Shown here: positions 44,951 through 54,354 of the stretch, one piece after another
How the letters are laid out: each line of letters starts with the position of its first letter
How positions within the stretch are numbered: position 1 is the first letter of the stretch
Source: Planctobacterium sp965279005
Lineage (GTDB): Bacteria > Pseudomonadota > Gammaproteobacteria > Enterobacterales > Alteromonadaceae
DNA: 64,000 bases
Direction of reading: 5' to 3'
Assembly (NCBI GenBank): GCA_965279005.1
Contig: CBDIHK010000030.1
Location: forward strand, 310,001-374,000
Program-made: the position numbers and the translations under genes
Notes under the pieces: model-generated
What the model saw: the letters and a program-made list of their open reading frames with translations, nothing else
The model's database searches: none
What the model was told of the DNA's origin: nothing

Positions 44951-45910
44951 ACAGCATTTAAAGCCGTCTTAGGGAGTTGTTACTAACAAGGCTGCCTCAA
45001 GACGGGGGCGAATAATAAAGAGCACTCTGGATTGTGTCAATACGATTACGATATTATTTTTAACAAGTGCTCAGGCTTTGTGCAATTAAATCATTTTGCG
45101 GTGCCTGGTTTGCTATTTATAGTTGCAAAAGCATCCCTAGCAAAATGATTTTGCATGACATTAATGACCCATTCAGGAAACTGGCAGGTTCAGTCTCCAT
45201 TATCAGGTGTGAGATTTTATACCTGCATAAAAATGACAATTTTATGAAAAAACGATCTATAGAGTGATCTTTGAGCTGTTGTTATATACAGTTGTTAACA
45301 TTATTTTAACGAAAACATCGGGCGCCAAACGTTAGTGTTAACTCACCTATTTTAGACCAGTTTTCGCCACACCATAGGTGTGTAGGGGGCAAGCGACAGT
45401 TATCCACTAAAACTGTGGATAAGTATGTGAATTAAAATGTTTCGGTCTGCGCGAGCCCAGTGTTTTCGGTGTCAACCCCAGATGTCTTATTTTTTTAAAA
45501 AACATAAAATATATAGTAATATCAATGAGATACCATCCTCTTTGGACGTTGCTGAAAAGAGTTGGTTGAATTCTGTACAGTAGGTTTTTGCTTGTGTGTT
45601 GTTTTTGTTTTCTATTGGATATTTATAAAAAAAAATAACTTTTATGGCTTGATTTTTGTCTATCCCAGAAATTTTCTGGTGTGAAACGAGATCGTCAAAA
45701 AATCAAGTGGAAATTACAGTTTTTTTACGGTGCCGTAGCTGTGGTTAAAACGATGACATATTTTTGACAATTATGTGACGGCGTGTGGTGAATCTAAAAT
45801 ACATCGCGAGAAACAGGCTCAAATCAGTCTAGTCGCTTTGAGTTAGGCTTTTGCACAGAAAATTAAATTGCAACCCGCTCGAACAACAACGGGCTTATTG
45901 CCAATAGCAT
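44951..45910. other. AT-rich gene-free region with inverted DnaA-box-like sites
   Basis: I find no credible gene in these 960 bp; short open frames have no family and poor starts. Structure seen: TTATCCACT (45400-45408) facing TGTGGATAA (45414-45422), the second a perfect DnaA box; a perfect dyad CCAGAAA-T-TTTCTGG (45665-45679); ACACC-ATA-GGTGT near 45370; and long A/T runs around 45490-45640. It might hold the tRNA-Asn promoter near its left end. The right border is the ISAs1 target duplication. Confidence 0.5.
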
Positions 45911-47136
45911 CACGGCAAGATCGTTTTAATTTGAACTATTTAGCGATTGGATGATCAGATCAAGCAACAAAATCAAAAGCTTGAGATACACATTATGATC
46001 GAAAACTCGCTAAAACACTTCGAATCAATCACGGATCCCCGCATAGAGCGTTGTAAACGATATGAGTTAATGGACATCTTGTTGTTATCGGTTTGTGCAG
46101 TGATGTCCGGAGCCGAAGGGTGGGAAGATATTGAAGACTTTGGAAAAGTTAAGCTCGACTGGCTCAGGCAATATCGCCCCTTTGAACAGGGTATTCCCCG
46201 TCATGACACAATTGCCAGGGTGATTTATCGTCTAAAGCCTGAAGAAATAGAGAAAGCGTTTCAAAACTGGATATCGGAGCTTATTGATTTCACCGGATGT
46301 GATGTCATTGCTATTGATGGTAAAACCGCCAGGCGGTCTTTTCAGACACGAGAGCGAACAAACCCGTTACATGCTGTCAGTGCGTGGAGTTGCCAGCACC
46401 AGCTAGTGCTGGGACAGGTGGCCGTTAACCAGAAAAGTAATGAAATCACCGCCATTCCCGAACTATTAAGCTTACTGGATATTCAGAGCAGCATCATCAC
46501 ACTGGATGCGATGGGTTGCCAGAAAGAAATCGCAAAACAAATTGTTCGAAGCAAAGCGGACTATGTTCTGGCCCTAAAAGGCAATCATTCGGGTTTACAG
46601 GCGGAGTTAGAGGCCTGGTGGCATAAGTGTGTGCGTGAGGGGTTAGCGAAGGGGCAGTACAGCGAACATACTGAAACCGATTCCGGTCATGGAAGAGTCG
46701 AGGTGCGTCATTGTGAACAATTAGTCGTCGATCCCAAGTGGCTCGCCAGGGATTACCGTTGGACAGGACTGAAAACAATAATCAAGGTTTCCGCCCGGAT
46801 TGAAGAGAAAGCGAGTGGTAAAACGAGTGAAGAAACCCGTTGGTACATCAGTTCACTGCATCCCGACGCTGCGCAGGCCCTGCATGCAGTCAGAAGTCAC
46901 TGGCAGGTGGAAAGTATGCACTGGATGCTAGACATGACTTTCAGAGAGGATGAATCAAGAATACGAAAAGGCAATGGTGCATTGGCCTTTAATGTGTTGA
47001 GGAAAATAGCACTTAACCTGTTTAAAAAGGATCAAACCGTGAAAGCCAGTATGGCGCGAAAGAAGAAAATGGCAGCACTGGACGATGAATTTCGATCAGT
47101 GCTGTTAGAATCAATGATTAAAACGCGCTAACCGTG
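45911..47136 (+). mobile_element. ISAs1-family insertion sequence
   Basis: 1226 bp, bounded by imperfect 20-bp inverted repeats (CACGGCAAGATCGTTTTAAT on the left; 16 of 20 matched on the right) and a perfect 10-bp target duplication CCAATAGCAT (45901-45910 and 47137-47146). Both the ends and the transposase look intact, so it may be active and recently inserted. Confidence 0.93.
45995..47131 (+). CDS. ISAs1-family transposase
   Basis: About 378 aa from MIENSLKHFESITDPRIERC, the usual N-terminus (DDE_Tnp_1-associated domain). The DDE catalytic domain has Asp in CDVIAIDGKTARRSF, Asp in ITLDAMGCQKEIA, and Glu in HWQVESMHWMLDM, with the final Y/F-R-E-D block (TFREDESRIRKGNG). The open frame extends 16 codons upstream without support. 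Also called the H-repeat-associated family. Confidence 0.94.
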   Translation: MIENSLKHFESITDPRIERCKRYELMDILLLSVCAVMSGAEGWEDIEDFGKVKLDWLRQYRPFEQGIPRHDTIARVIYRLKPEEIEKAFQNWISELIDFTGCDVIAIDGKTARRSFQTRERTNPLHAVSAWSCQHQLVLGQVAVNQKSNEITAIPELLSLLDIQSSIITLDAMGCQKEIAKQIVRSKADYVLALKGNHSGLQAELEAWWHKCVREGLAKGQYSEHTETDSGHGRVEVRHCEQLVVDPKWLARDYRWTGLKTIIKVSARIEEKASGKTSEETRWYISSLHPDAAQALHAVRSHWQVESMHWMLDMTFREDESRIRKGNGALAFNVLRKIALNLFKKDQTVKASMARKKKMAALDDEFRSVLLESMIKTR

Positions 47137-47295
47137 CCAATAGCATTAAGTTACACATAAGCTGCTGGCCTAACTTAGCCATTGGGAGTAAACTTGTTAG
47201 TTTGTTCGGCTCACCCCATTATTGGATATTTTCGGTATTCGGCGGGCATCCTGGTCAAGTTACATCCCTTTTATCTCCATCTAAAGGTTTAGGTT

Positions 47296-48684
47296 TTGCA
47301 AAAAAAATCCAGTGCGCCTGATTTGCTCAATGGCGACATAGGTAGAACGCTGCGGTCAATGACCATGCCTGTTATCGTTGGCATGATATTGCTGATGACG
47401 TTTGGCCTAGTTGACACTTACTTTGTTAGCCGTTTAGGCACCGACCAGCTAGCTGCGATCAGTTTTACTTTCCCCGTTACCTTTACGTTGATCAGTTTGA
47501 ACATAGGTTTGGGCATTGGTACATCCGCAACCATTGCCAGGTTGTTGGGGGCAGGTGAAGCCGCAACCGCTAAGGGCGTGGGTACCGGCGCTATGATTTT
47601 GTCTTTCATTATGGCGTCAGCGCTGGCGGTTGTGGGTTGGTTCACTATTGAACCCATATTCCTGCTACTCGGCGCAACTGAAGCGCAAATGCCATATATC
47701 TTTGATTACATGCTGGTTTGGTACGCCGCTGGCGTGTTCTTGTCCTTACCTATGGTGGGCAATGCGATTTTGCGTGCAAACGGCGACACCAAGACGCCTA
47801 GTATGGTTATGGCACTTGGCGGTTTCATTAACGCAGTGCTAGATCCCATCCTGATATTTGGGTTGGGACCGGTACCAGCCTTGGGTATACAGGGTGCTGC
47901 TATCGCTACCCTGATCGCCTGGGTAGTATGTAGCCTTTATATTGTCCATTTACTCGTTGTAAAACGGGAATTGATGATGCCGCGATTGCTGTCACTGAAT
48001 GAATTGCGCTGCTACAGCCGGGACATCCTAAAAATAGGCGTGCCAGCAGCAGGGGCAAATATGCTAACCCCTGTGGCTAACGCGGTAATGACCGCTATTG
48101 TCGCTGGATATGGTTCAGCCGCGGTGGCCTCATGGGGTGTCGGTGGCAGGATTGAGTCGATAGCCTGTATTGTGGTGTTGGCGCTATCAATGACTTTGCC
48201 GCCATTTATAAGCCAGAATTTTGGTGCTGGGCAAATAAAGCGGGTATGGGCTTCTTACCAGTTAGCCCTTAGGTTTGTTTTGTTGTGGCAGTTTGGCATC
48301 TTCCTGTTGATGTGGTTGTTGTCACCTTTTATCGCAGCTGCGTTTGCCAAGGAGCAGGCAGTCGTCGAATTGATCCAGCTATTTTTGATGATAGTACCCA
48401 TAGGCTATGGCCTGCAGGGCATTATCATATTGACCAATTCGTCTTTGAATGCCATGCATAAACCCATGATGGCGTTAGGATTGAGTATTTTACGGCTATT
48501 CGTGTTTTTCGTGCCAATTTCATATTTAGGCAGCTACCTATACCAGTTACAAGGTATGTTTTGGTTCGGCGTTTTAGCCAATTTACTTACTGCCTTGGTG
48601 GCATTTCTATGGTTCCGGCGCATGCTGGACATGGAAATTAAGCAAACTGAACAAAAAGCGGATCTCGCGGTGGGAGAAGGTTAG
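47296..48684 (+). CDS. MATE-family efflux transporter
   Basis: A 462-aa inner-membrane protein with about 12 helices, MatE/NorM type (LGTDQLAAISFTFPVTF, IARLLGAGEAATAKGVG, and the second-half repeat CYSRDILKIGVPAAGANML). It exports cationic drugs or metabolites in exchange for sodium or protons. It starts at TTG 47296 and ends by sharing its TAG with the GTG start of uvrB (TAGTG), so the two are coupled. Confidence 0.92.
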   Translation: MQKKSSAPDLLNGDIGRTLRSMTMPVIVGMILLMTFGLVDTYFVSRLGTDQLAAISFTFPVTFTLISLNIGLGIGTSATIARLLGAGEAATAKGVGTGAMILSFIMASALAVVGWFTIEPIFLLLGATEAQMPYIFDYMLVWYAAGVFLSLPMVGNAILRANGDTKTPSMVMALGGFINAVLDPILIFGLGPVPALGIQGAAIATLIAWVVCSLYIVHLLVVKRELMMPRLLSLNELRCYSRDILKIGVPAAGANMLTPVANAVMTAIVAGYGSAAVASWGVGGRIESIACIVVLALSMTLPPFISQNFGAGQIKRVWASYQLALRFVLLWQFGIFLLMWLLSPFIAAAFAKEQAVVELIQLFLMIVPIGYGLQGIIILTNSSLNAMHKPMMALGLSILRLFVFFVPISYLGSYLYQLQGMFWFGVLANLLTALVAFLWFRRMLDMEIKQTEQKADLAVGEG

Positions 48685-50699
48685 TGTCTAGGGGGTTCCA
48701 ACTCGAATCAAAATATTCACCAGCAGGCGACCAGCCAGAGGCAATCGCCAAATTGGTTGAAGGGCTAGAAGACGGCATTGCCGGGCAAACGCTATTAGGT
48801 GTAACGGGATCCGGTAAAACCTTTACCATGGCCAATGTGATTGAAAAAGTACAACGGCCAACCTTGATTTTAGCGCACAATAAAACCCTGGCAGCACAGC
48901 TCTATGGGGAAATGAAGGAGTTTTTCCCTAACAATGCGGTAGAGTATTTTGTTTCTTATTACGATTACTACCAACCTGAAGCCTATGTGCCGACAACCGA
49001 TACCTTTATCGAGAAAGACGCATCTATTAATGACCATATTGAACAAATGCGCTTGTCAGCCACCAAGGCCCTGATGGAACGCAGGGACGTGGTAATAGTG
49101 TCCAGTGTCTCAGCCATTTATGGCTTGGGTGATCCCGAATCCTACATGAAAATGCTATTGCATTTACGCCAAGGCGACATCATGGATCAACGCGACATCC
49201 TGCGCCGTTTGGCGGAGCTGCAATACAAGCGCAATGATGTGAATTTTGAACGCGGCACATTTCGGGTTAGGGGGGATGTTATTGATATTTTCCCTGCGGA
49301 TTCTGAGCGCTTGGGCGTACGCGTTGAATTGTTTGATGAAGAAATAGAGCGCATTAGCCTGTTTGATCCTCTAACCGGCAGTATTGAGAAAACCGTAACC
49401 CGTGCTACGGTGTTTCCCAAAACCCACTATGTAACGCCAAGGGAAAAAATCCTTGCAGCCATTGACCAAATCAAAGACGAACTAAAAGATAGGCGTGACC
49501 AGCTAAAAGAAATCAATAAATTAATCGAAGAGCAAAGGATCACCCAACGCACCCAGTTTGATATTGAAATGATGCTGGAGTTGGGCTATTGCTCCGGCAT
49601 TGAAAATTACAGTCGATACCTCTCGGGTCGGGCGCCTGGTGAACCGCCGCCAACGCTAATTGATTACTTCCCGTCGGACGGATTGTTGTTCATTGATGAA
49701 TCCCATGTAACTGTGTCGCAAATTGGCGCTATGTTCAAAGGTGACCGGTCGCGCAAAGAAACGCTGGTTGAGTATGGTTTCCGTCTGCCATCGGCACTGG
49801 ATAACCGTCCGTTAAAATTCGAAGAATTTGAATCGCTGTCTCCGCAGACCATCTATGTATCCGCTACGCCAGGTAAATATGAACTGGAAAAGTCCGATGG
49901 TGAGGTTGTGGAACAGGTAGTCAGGCCTACCGGACTTGTGGATCCGGTTCTAGATATCCGGCCTGTATCCAGCCAAGTCGACGACTTACTGTCTGAGATC
50001 AGAACGCGGGTGAAGGTAAAAGAAAGGGTGTTGGTGACCACCCTAACCAAGCGTATGGCGGAAGACCTGACTGATTACCTCAATGAACACGGGGTTGCAG
50101 TGCGCTATTTGCACTCAGATATCGATACGGTGGAACGCATGGAAATTATCAGGGATTTGCGCCTAGGCAAATTCGATGTCTTGGTGGGGATAAACTTACT
50201 AAGGGAGGGACTAGATATGCCAGAAGTATCTCTAGTTGCTATCCTAGATGCAGATAAAGAAGGGTTTTTGCGTTCAGACCGTTCCTTAATCCAGACCATT
50301 GGCCGCGCCGCACGTAATGTCAACGGAAAAGCGATCCTCTATGCGGACAAGGTTACCGGTTCAATGCAGCGCGCCATCGATGAAACCAACCGGCGTCGGG
50401 AAAAACAACAGGAATACAACTTGGCCAATGGCATAGTGCCACAGCCGTTGCACAAACCGGTGACGGACGTCATGGATATGGCTGTGTCTGGGTCGGACTC
50501 AGACTCCAAGCCAATGGCTGTGCCCAAAGCCGCCGAGCCTGCGCCCCATTACGCCGCTAGCGCTATTGATCTCATGGCTGAAATTGGCAAACTAGAAAAA
50601 CAAATGTTCGAACATGCCAAGAATTTGGAGTTCGAGCTGGCCGCTTCTGTACGGGATAAGATTGAAGCGCTTCGGGACAAAGTGGTGCAGGCAAGTTAG
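48684..50699 (+). CDS. uvrB: excinuclease ABC subunit UvrB
   Basis: A 671-aa damage-verifying helicase-like protein of nucleotide excision repair. Walker A GVTGSGKTFTMAN near residue 38, the beta-hairpin YYDYYQPEAYVPTTDTFIEKD, DEAH-like LLFIDESHVTVSQI, helicase motif VI QTIGRAARN, and the C-terminal UVR domain (LEKQMFEHAKNLEFELAASVRDKI) that contacts UvrC. The GTG start overlaps the MATE gene stop. Confidence 0.98.
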   Translation: MSRGFQLESKYSPAGDQPEAIAKLVEGLEDGIAGQTLLGVTGSGKTFTMANVIEKVQRPTLILAHNKTLAAQLYGEMKEFFPNNAVEYFVSYYDYYQPEAYVPTTDTFIEKDASINDHIEQMRLSATKALMERRDVVIVSSVSAIYGLGDPESYMKMLLHLRQGDIMDQRDILRRLAELQYKRNDVNFERGTFRVRGDVIDIFPADSERLGVRVELFDEEIERISLFDPLTGSIEKTVTRATVFPKTHYVTPREKILAAIDQIKDELKDRRDQLKEINKLIEEQRITQRTQFDIEMMLELGYCSGIENYSRYLSGRAPGEPPPTLIDYFPSDGLLFIDESHVTVSQIGAMFKGDRSRKETLVEYGFRLPSALDNRPLKFEEFESLSPQTIYVSATPGKYELEKSDGEVVEQVVRPTGLVDPVLDIRPVSSQVDDLLSEIRTRVKVKERVLVTTLTKRMAEDLTDYLNEHGVAVRYLHSDIDTVERMEIIRDLRLGKFDVLVGINLLREGLDMPEVSLVAILDADKEGFLRSDRSLIQTIGRAARNVNGKAILYADKVTGSMQRAIDETNRRREKQQEYNLANGIVPQPLHKPVTDVMDMAVSGSDSDSKPMAVPKAAEPAPHYAASAIDLMAEIGKLEKQMFEHAKNLEFELAASVRDKIEALRDKVVQAS

Positions 50700-50780
50700 G
50701 TGTGTTTAGCCATTTTCAGGGCGGTCTTCAGCGGCCAGTCAGGTTTATGGGTTTAAAAAGATAATTTTGAGGGAACATTC

Positions 50781-51140
50781 ATGAACAAACGTATATTGTC
50801 ATTAATGCTTATCGGCCTGAGTTTTCCAGTGCTTGCATCGGGGCAAGAAGAAGGGACTACAGGGCTAACACTGGAAGTTGCGGTTAGTGGCTTTTTCAGT
50901 CCAGAGGTGACTTCAGCTGCAGTGATCAAAATAGACGCTGAGGCTCCGGCAGCAGATTCTGGCGTTCAAATAGGGGATAAATTGGTTTCTATCCACGAAT
51001 GCGCCATTCCAGGATGCCCGGCGAAAGAGGCGAAACAAATGATGCGCCGTGCCCCCGGTGAAATGGTCACGCTGACATTCGAACGACCCGATGGTAGCCG
51101 CTATACAACTGACATCAAAATGGTTGCGCGTACCGACTAG
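50781..51140 (+). CDS. small secreted PDZ-domain protein
   Basis: A 119-aa protein with a signal peptide (MNKRILSLMLIGLSFPVLA) and a single PDZ-like domain: AAVIKIDAEAPAADSGVQIGDKLVSIHE, then PGEMVTLTFERPDGSRYTTDI. There is no protease domain, so it is an isolated PDZ module in the periplasm. A pair of Cys (ECAIPGC) interrupts the domain and may form a disulfide. A GAGGGAAC site lies before the ATG. Confidence 0.75.
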   Translation: MNKRILSLMLIGLSFPVLASGQEEGTTGLTLEVAVSGFFSPEVTSAAVIKIDAEAPAADSGVQIGDKLVSIHECAIPGCPAKEAKQMMRRAPGEMVTLTFERPDGSRYTTDIKMVARTD

Positions 51141-51257
51141 AAGCGCTGCAATCCTGCAGTTGACCTATTTCGAAATGCCGCAATGATTGCGGCATGTCAT
51201 AATACTTAGTTTAATTGGAATGACTTCCCTTTAAATAGCACTGCCGCATTATTCTCC

Positions 51258-51740
51258 CTAAGATTTCTTCCTCAGTGTGATTACCTGGAATGTAAACCAA
51301 CCTATGTATGCTAGAAGAAAAACGAGGTAAAACTGCTTCAGCAATGGATCTTCAATGGATTTTACAATTGGGTCGCTGGTAGGCAAACGCATCAAACCAT
51401 CAGTGATAGCTGGGATCATATGGAATAGCACAGTGGCGGTGTAGCACATTGCTTGGAAATAGGCGGACAGCTTTCCCAGTAACAGGGTTTTCTCAACGAT
51501 AAACCCGGCGACTAGGGCGAGCAGGGTGAGGATTGCCAGCACATGGGCAATGTTAAAGCCGCCTTGCCTGAAAATACCTAAAGCCGATGCTGCGGTCAGC
51601 AGGGTGCAAATCAAGTATACCTTGCCAGTCAGCTGGTCAGATTGGATAAAACGATATTTGGCAAGTGTGTAATAGCCACTGGCAAGTGCGATGATCCCAA
51701 GGATTGTGTGGAACCAACCAAATAGTGATATTTCTGGCAT
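51258..51740 (-). CDS. four-helix membrane protein, DUF2306-like
   Basis: A 160-aa membrane protein with four hydrophobic segments (GWFHTILGIIALASGYY, VYLICTLLTAASALGIF, VLAILTLLALVAGFIV, FYLVFLLAYIGWFTFQVI). The layout and the LTGKVYLICTLLTA segment resemble DUF2306-type proteins, but I am not sure. Function unknown. Confidence 0.6.
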   Translation of the reverse strand: MPEISLFGWFHTILGIIALASGYYTLAKYRFIQSDQLTGKVYLICTLLTAASALGIFRQGGFNIAHVLAILTLLALVAGFIVEKTLLLGKLSAYFQAMCYTATVLFHMIPAITDGLMRLPTSDPIVKSIEDPLLKQFYLVFLLAYIGWFTFQVITLRKKS

Positions 51741-51991
51741 ATAGTTGTCTTCTTATAAGTTGAGTGCACTCTAAGGTTACGCGATTTATTGCCTTTTTGG
51801 ATTAAAAATATCTCGGGTAACAGTGAGGGGTGTAAATTTCAACCCTGAAAACCCGCTTTAAGTTAAAAAGTATGAGCTGGTTCACAATTTATCAATTTGC
51901 ATTGGTTTAAACCGCACAAAGGTTTTAGTATGAGATCAAATACCTTTCCGGGTGCGTATGATAGCGTTCGGAAAAAGCTGAGGATAGGGCC

Positions 51992-52930
51992 ATGCTAAAC
52001 CGTCTACAAGAATCAGATATCAAATTACTGCGCGTATTTTTCGCCGTTGCTTCCTGCAATGGTTTTACTGCCGCCGAACCGGTATTGCGCATGCAGCGAC
52101 CGAACATCAGCGCTGCCATTAAGAAGTTGGAAGAACGCCTGGAGTTGATCCTATGCCATCGGGGGCGGGGTGGTTTCCAGCTAACTAAAGAGGGCGAGTT
52201 GGTGTATCAAGAAACCAAGCGCATCTTCAATGCCTTTGATAATTTTGTCTATAACCTCAAGAGCTTGCACGACGATTATTCAGGACATATTACCCTGGTG
52301 GTTATGTCTGCTTTGTCCCGCGAGACCATGGCAGCCGTGGCCAAAGCGGTAAAAAGTACCATGAATAAATTTGAGGATATCCACATCAATATCCATACCC
52401 GGCCCTACCATGAAGTTGAACACGTGGCGCTGTCTGGTGAGTGCCATTTGGTCTTGTCGAGCTACGATATGGTGAAGCCTGAATCAGTCATGTTCCATCC
52501 TATTGACGCCTCTTGTACCGGCCGTTTGTATTGTGCCAAAAACCACCCCTTGGCCAAAGTTGAGCCCTGCCAATTGACCGCTGAAATGTTGCAGTCATAC
52601 CCTGCTGTCGGACTCAGCGGCTTGGCCTCAGGCAATTATGTCAGGGATGACAAGCGCCTTAAAATCAGGACTTATTCAGATTCCTTTGACTCTTGCATGT
52701 CAGCGGTTTTGAGCGGAGAGTACATTGGGCTGCTGCCGGATTACCTGGGCAGCCCAGGTACCACGGGGGCCGATTTAGTACCAGTGGCCGGTGATTTGTT
52801 CCAGTTTAGCCACCAGCTTTACGTTATGAATGGCAAGAATGTGCTGCTTAATCCGGTACTGAAGTTCTGCATTAAAGAATTGAGTTATTTCATTTCCCAA
52901 GCTGGTGGAAGCAGTCAGCTTGCTGCTTGA
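51992..52930 (+). CDS. LysR-family transcriptional regulator
   Basis: A 312-aa protein with the LysR winged helix at the N-terminus (LLRVFFAVASCNGFTAAEPVLRMQRPNISAAIKKLEERL) and a periplasmic-binding-like effector domain (HITLVVMSALSRETMAAVA onward). The target is unclear: the neighbours are a membrane protein gene on the opposite strand upstream and a small gene downstream. In LysR style it may control the divergent 51258-51740 gene across a 250-bp gap. Confidence 0.9.
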   Translation: MLNRLQESDIKLLRVFFAVASCNGFTAAEPVLRMQRPNISAAIKKLEERLELILCHRGRGGFQLTKEGELVYQETKRIFNAFDNFVYNLKSLHDDYSGHITLVVMSALSRETMAAVAKAVKSTMNKFEDIHINIHTRPYHEVEHVALSGECHLVLSSYDMVKPESVMFHPIDASCTGRLYCAKNHPLAKVEPCQLTAEMLQSYPAVGLSGLASGNYVRDDKRLKIRTYSDSFDSCMSAVLSGEYIGLLPDYLGSPGTTGADLVPVAGDLFQFSHQLYVMNGKNVLLNPVLKFCIKELSYFISQAGGSSQLAA

Positions 52931-52995
52931 AAGTGAATATTGAATTTCTGGATAAGGTATACCCTGGCATACCTTTTTTATTCCTATAATACCAT

Positions 52996-53223
52996 TCAGT
53001 GTAACAACCGTTCATCAAAGCTGCTGACACTGCTGTAGTTTTCCAGCACTTCTTCCACCAAGGCATCATTTAGCCTTGGCAAAGAGCTAAGCGCTGCCAA
53101 AATAAGGTCTTGCACATCGTAGGGCAAATGGGATTTCTCCAGGAACAGGTGGGCTTTGGTGGCATCGTGGGATTGCAAATAGTGGTTGAGCTGATGCGCT
53201 TGTGCGCTGATAACTGGATTCAT
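52996..53223 (-). CDS. small hypothetical protein (75 aa)
   Basis: Begins at ATG 53223 with AGGAG 5 nt upstream; the longer open frame would run into a palindrome and is not preferred. The product (MNPVISAQAHQLNHYLQSHD then helical, acidic segments) is predicted to be all alpha. I do not recognise it. An inverted repeat that resembles the ends of the MITE family stands just upstream. Confidence 0.55.
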   Translation of the reverse strand: MNPVISAQAHQLNHYLQSHDATKAHLFLEKSHLPYDVQDLILAALSSLPRLNDALVEEVLENYSSVSSFDERLLH

Positions 53224-53239
53224 AACCGCTCCTAATACA

Positions 53240-53264
53240 ATACCGATCATAATAGGATCGGTAT
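53240..53264. repeat. 25-bp palindrome resembling the MITE ends
   Basis: ATACCGATC and GATCGGTAT separated by ATAATAG. The outer seven bases (TACCGAT/ATCGGTA) equal the tips of the terminal repeats of the elements at 32 and 58 kb. It lies 17 nt upstream of the small gene start. No TAA duplication flanks it, so it may be an operator or only a chance likeness. Confidence 0.45.
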
Positions 53265-53405
53265 GACTAACACACTCTAGTAAGTTTAGTAGAACTGTCG
53301 GAATCGATTAAACTGATTATTTATTAACCACAGTGTTTATAGTGGCTTTTCTTATTACAAAGCGCAGTGGCATTTTTTCAATGCCACTAATGGGTCGATG
53401 GGAAT

Positions 53406-54218
53406 TTAATCTTGCAGAAAGTTTTGATCCATAGTTTCGCAGGGTTTTGGGCAACAGGGACGACCCACAATTTTGGCCGGTACCCCAACCACCGTGACGT
53501 GTTCCGGCACAGAATTTAGTACTACACTGCCGGCACCTACTTTGGAACGGGCACCGATTTCAATGTTGCCTAGTATTTTTGCCCCAGCGCCGATCATGAC
53601 CCCTTCGCGGATCTTAGGGTGGCGGTCGCCGCTTTCATTGCCGGTTCCACCCAAGGTTACCGACTGTAGTATCGATACATTGTCTTCTACCACGGCGGTT
53701 TCGCCCACCACAATCCCGGTGGCATGGTCAAACATGACCCCCTTACCGATGCGGGCAGCAGGATGGATGTCCACGCCAAATACTTCAGAGTTCCGGCTTT
53801 GGATAAACAGCGCTAAATCTTTGCGCTTGTGTCTCCATAGGTAGTGGGCAAGCCTGTGTACCTGGATTGCTTGGTAGCCCTTAAAGTGGATGATTACCGT
53901 CAAATGTGAATGCACCGCAGGATCGCGGTCAAATACGGCTTTTACATCGGCAATCGCTGACGCAACGATGCCAGGATCATTTTTATAGGCATCGTCGAAA
54001 AACTCCCTGACTGCTAGAGCTGGCATGACATCATCAGCCAGCTTGTTGGACAGTATAAAGCTCAACGAAGATTCAAAATTCCTGTGGTTTAAGATACAAG
54101 CATGGGCATAGCTAGCCAGAAGCGGTTCTGAAGTGACGACGCTAAGTGCGTCCTGTTGCAGCCGTTGCCAAAAACTTTCTTTAACCATAGCGGGGTTGAT
54201 TTGCCTTACTGTATTCAT
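53406..54218 (-). CDS. cysE: serine O-acetyltransferase
   Basis: Acetylates serine with acetyl-CoA, the first step of cysteine synthesis. An N-terminal helical domain (LLASYAHACILNHRNFESSLSF) and the left-handed beta-helix with hexapeptide repeats and catalytic residues in VDIHPAARIGKGVMFDHATGIVVGE and GDRHPKIREGVMIGAGA. About 270 aa, as in E. coli, with the C-terminal tail (CCPKPCETMDQNFLQD) that binds cysteine synthase and ends in a hydrophobic residue near the terminus. ATG 54218 is preferred; the frame is open further upstream. Confidence 0.95.
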   Translation of the reverse strand: MNTVRQINPAMVKESFWQRLQQDALSVVTSEPLLASYAHACILNHRNFESSLSFILSNKLADDVMPALAVREFFDDAYKNDPGIVASAIADVKAVFDRDPAVHSHLTVIIHFKGYQAIQVHRLAHYLWRHKRKDLALFIQSRNSEVFGVDIHPAARIGKGVMFDHATGIVVGETAVVEDNVSILQSVTLGGTGNESGDRHPKIREGVMIGAGAKILGNIEIGARSKVGAGSVVLNSVPEHVTVVGVPAKIVGRPCCPKPCETMDQNFLQD

Positions 54219-54354
54219 AAGCCTTTGATGATAATGGGTTGAATAAAAAACGAAAGCGTCCCAAGGCAAGAAATGCTGCCGTGCTGAGATCCTTTTCGAC
54301 TAATACATGCCAAATCGCGATTTGGATTGTGCTGTTTAGGGGGAGACCCGATGC

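Noticed and set aside
45067..45267. 66-aa open frame in the gene-free region
   Set aside because: No ribosome site, no recognisable composition or family, AT-rich low-complexity context.
44951..45910. Chromosome origin (oriC)
   Set aside because: Two DnaA-like boxes and AT-rich DNA are present, but there is no dnaA, gidA/mnmG or mioC-type neighbour and no cluster of many boxes.
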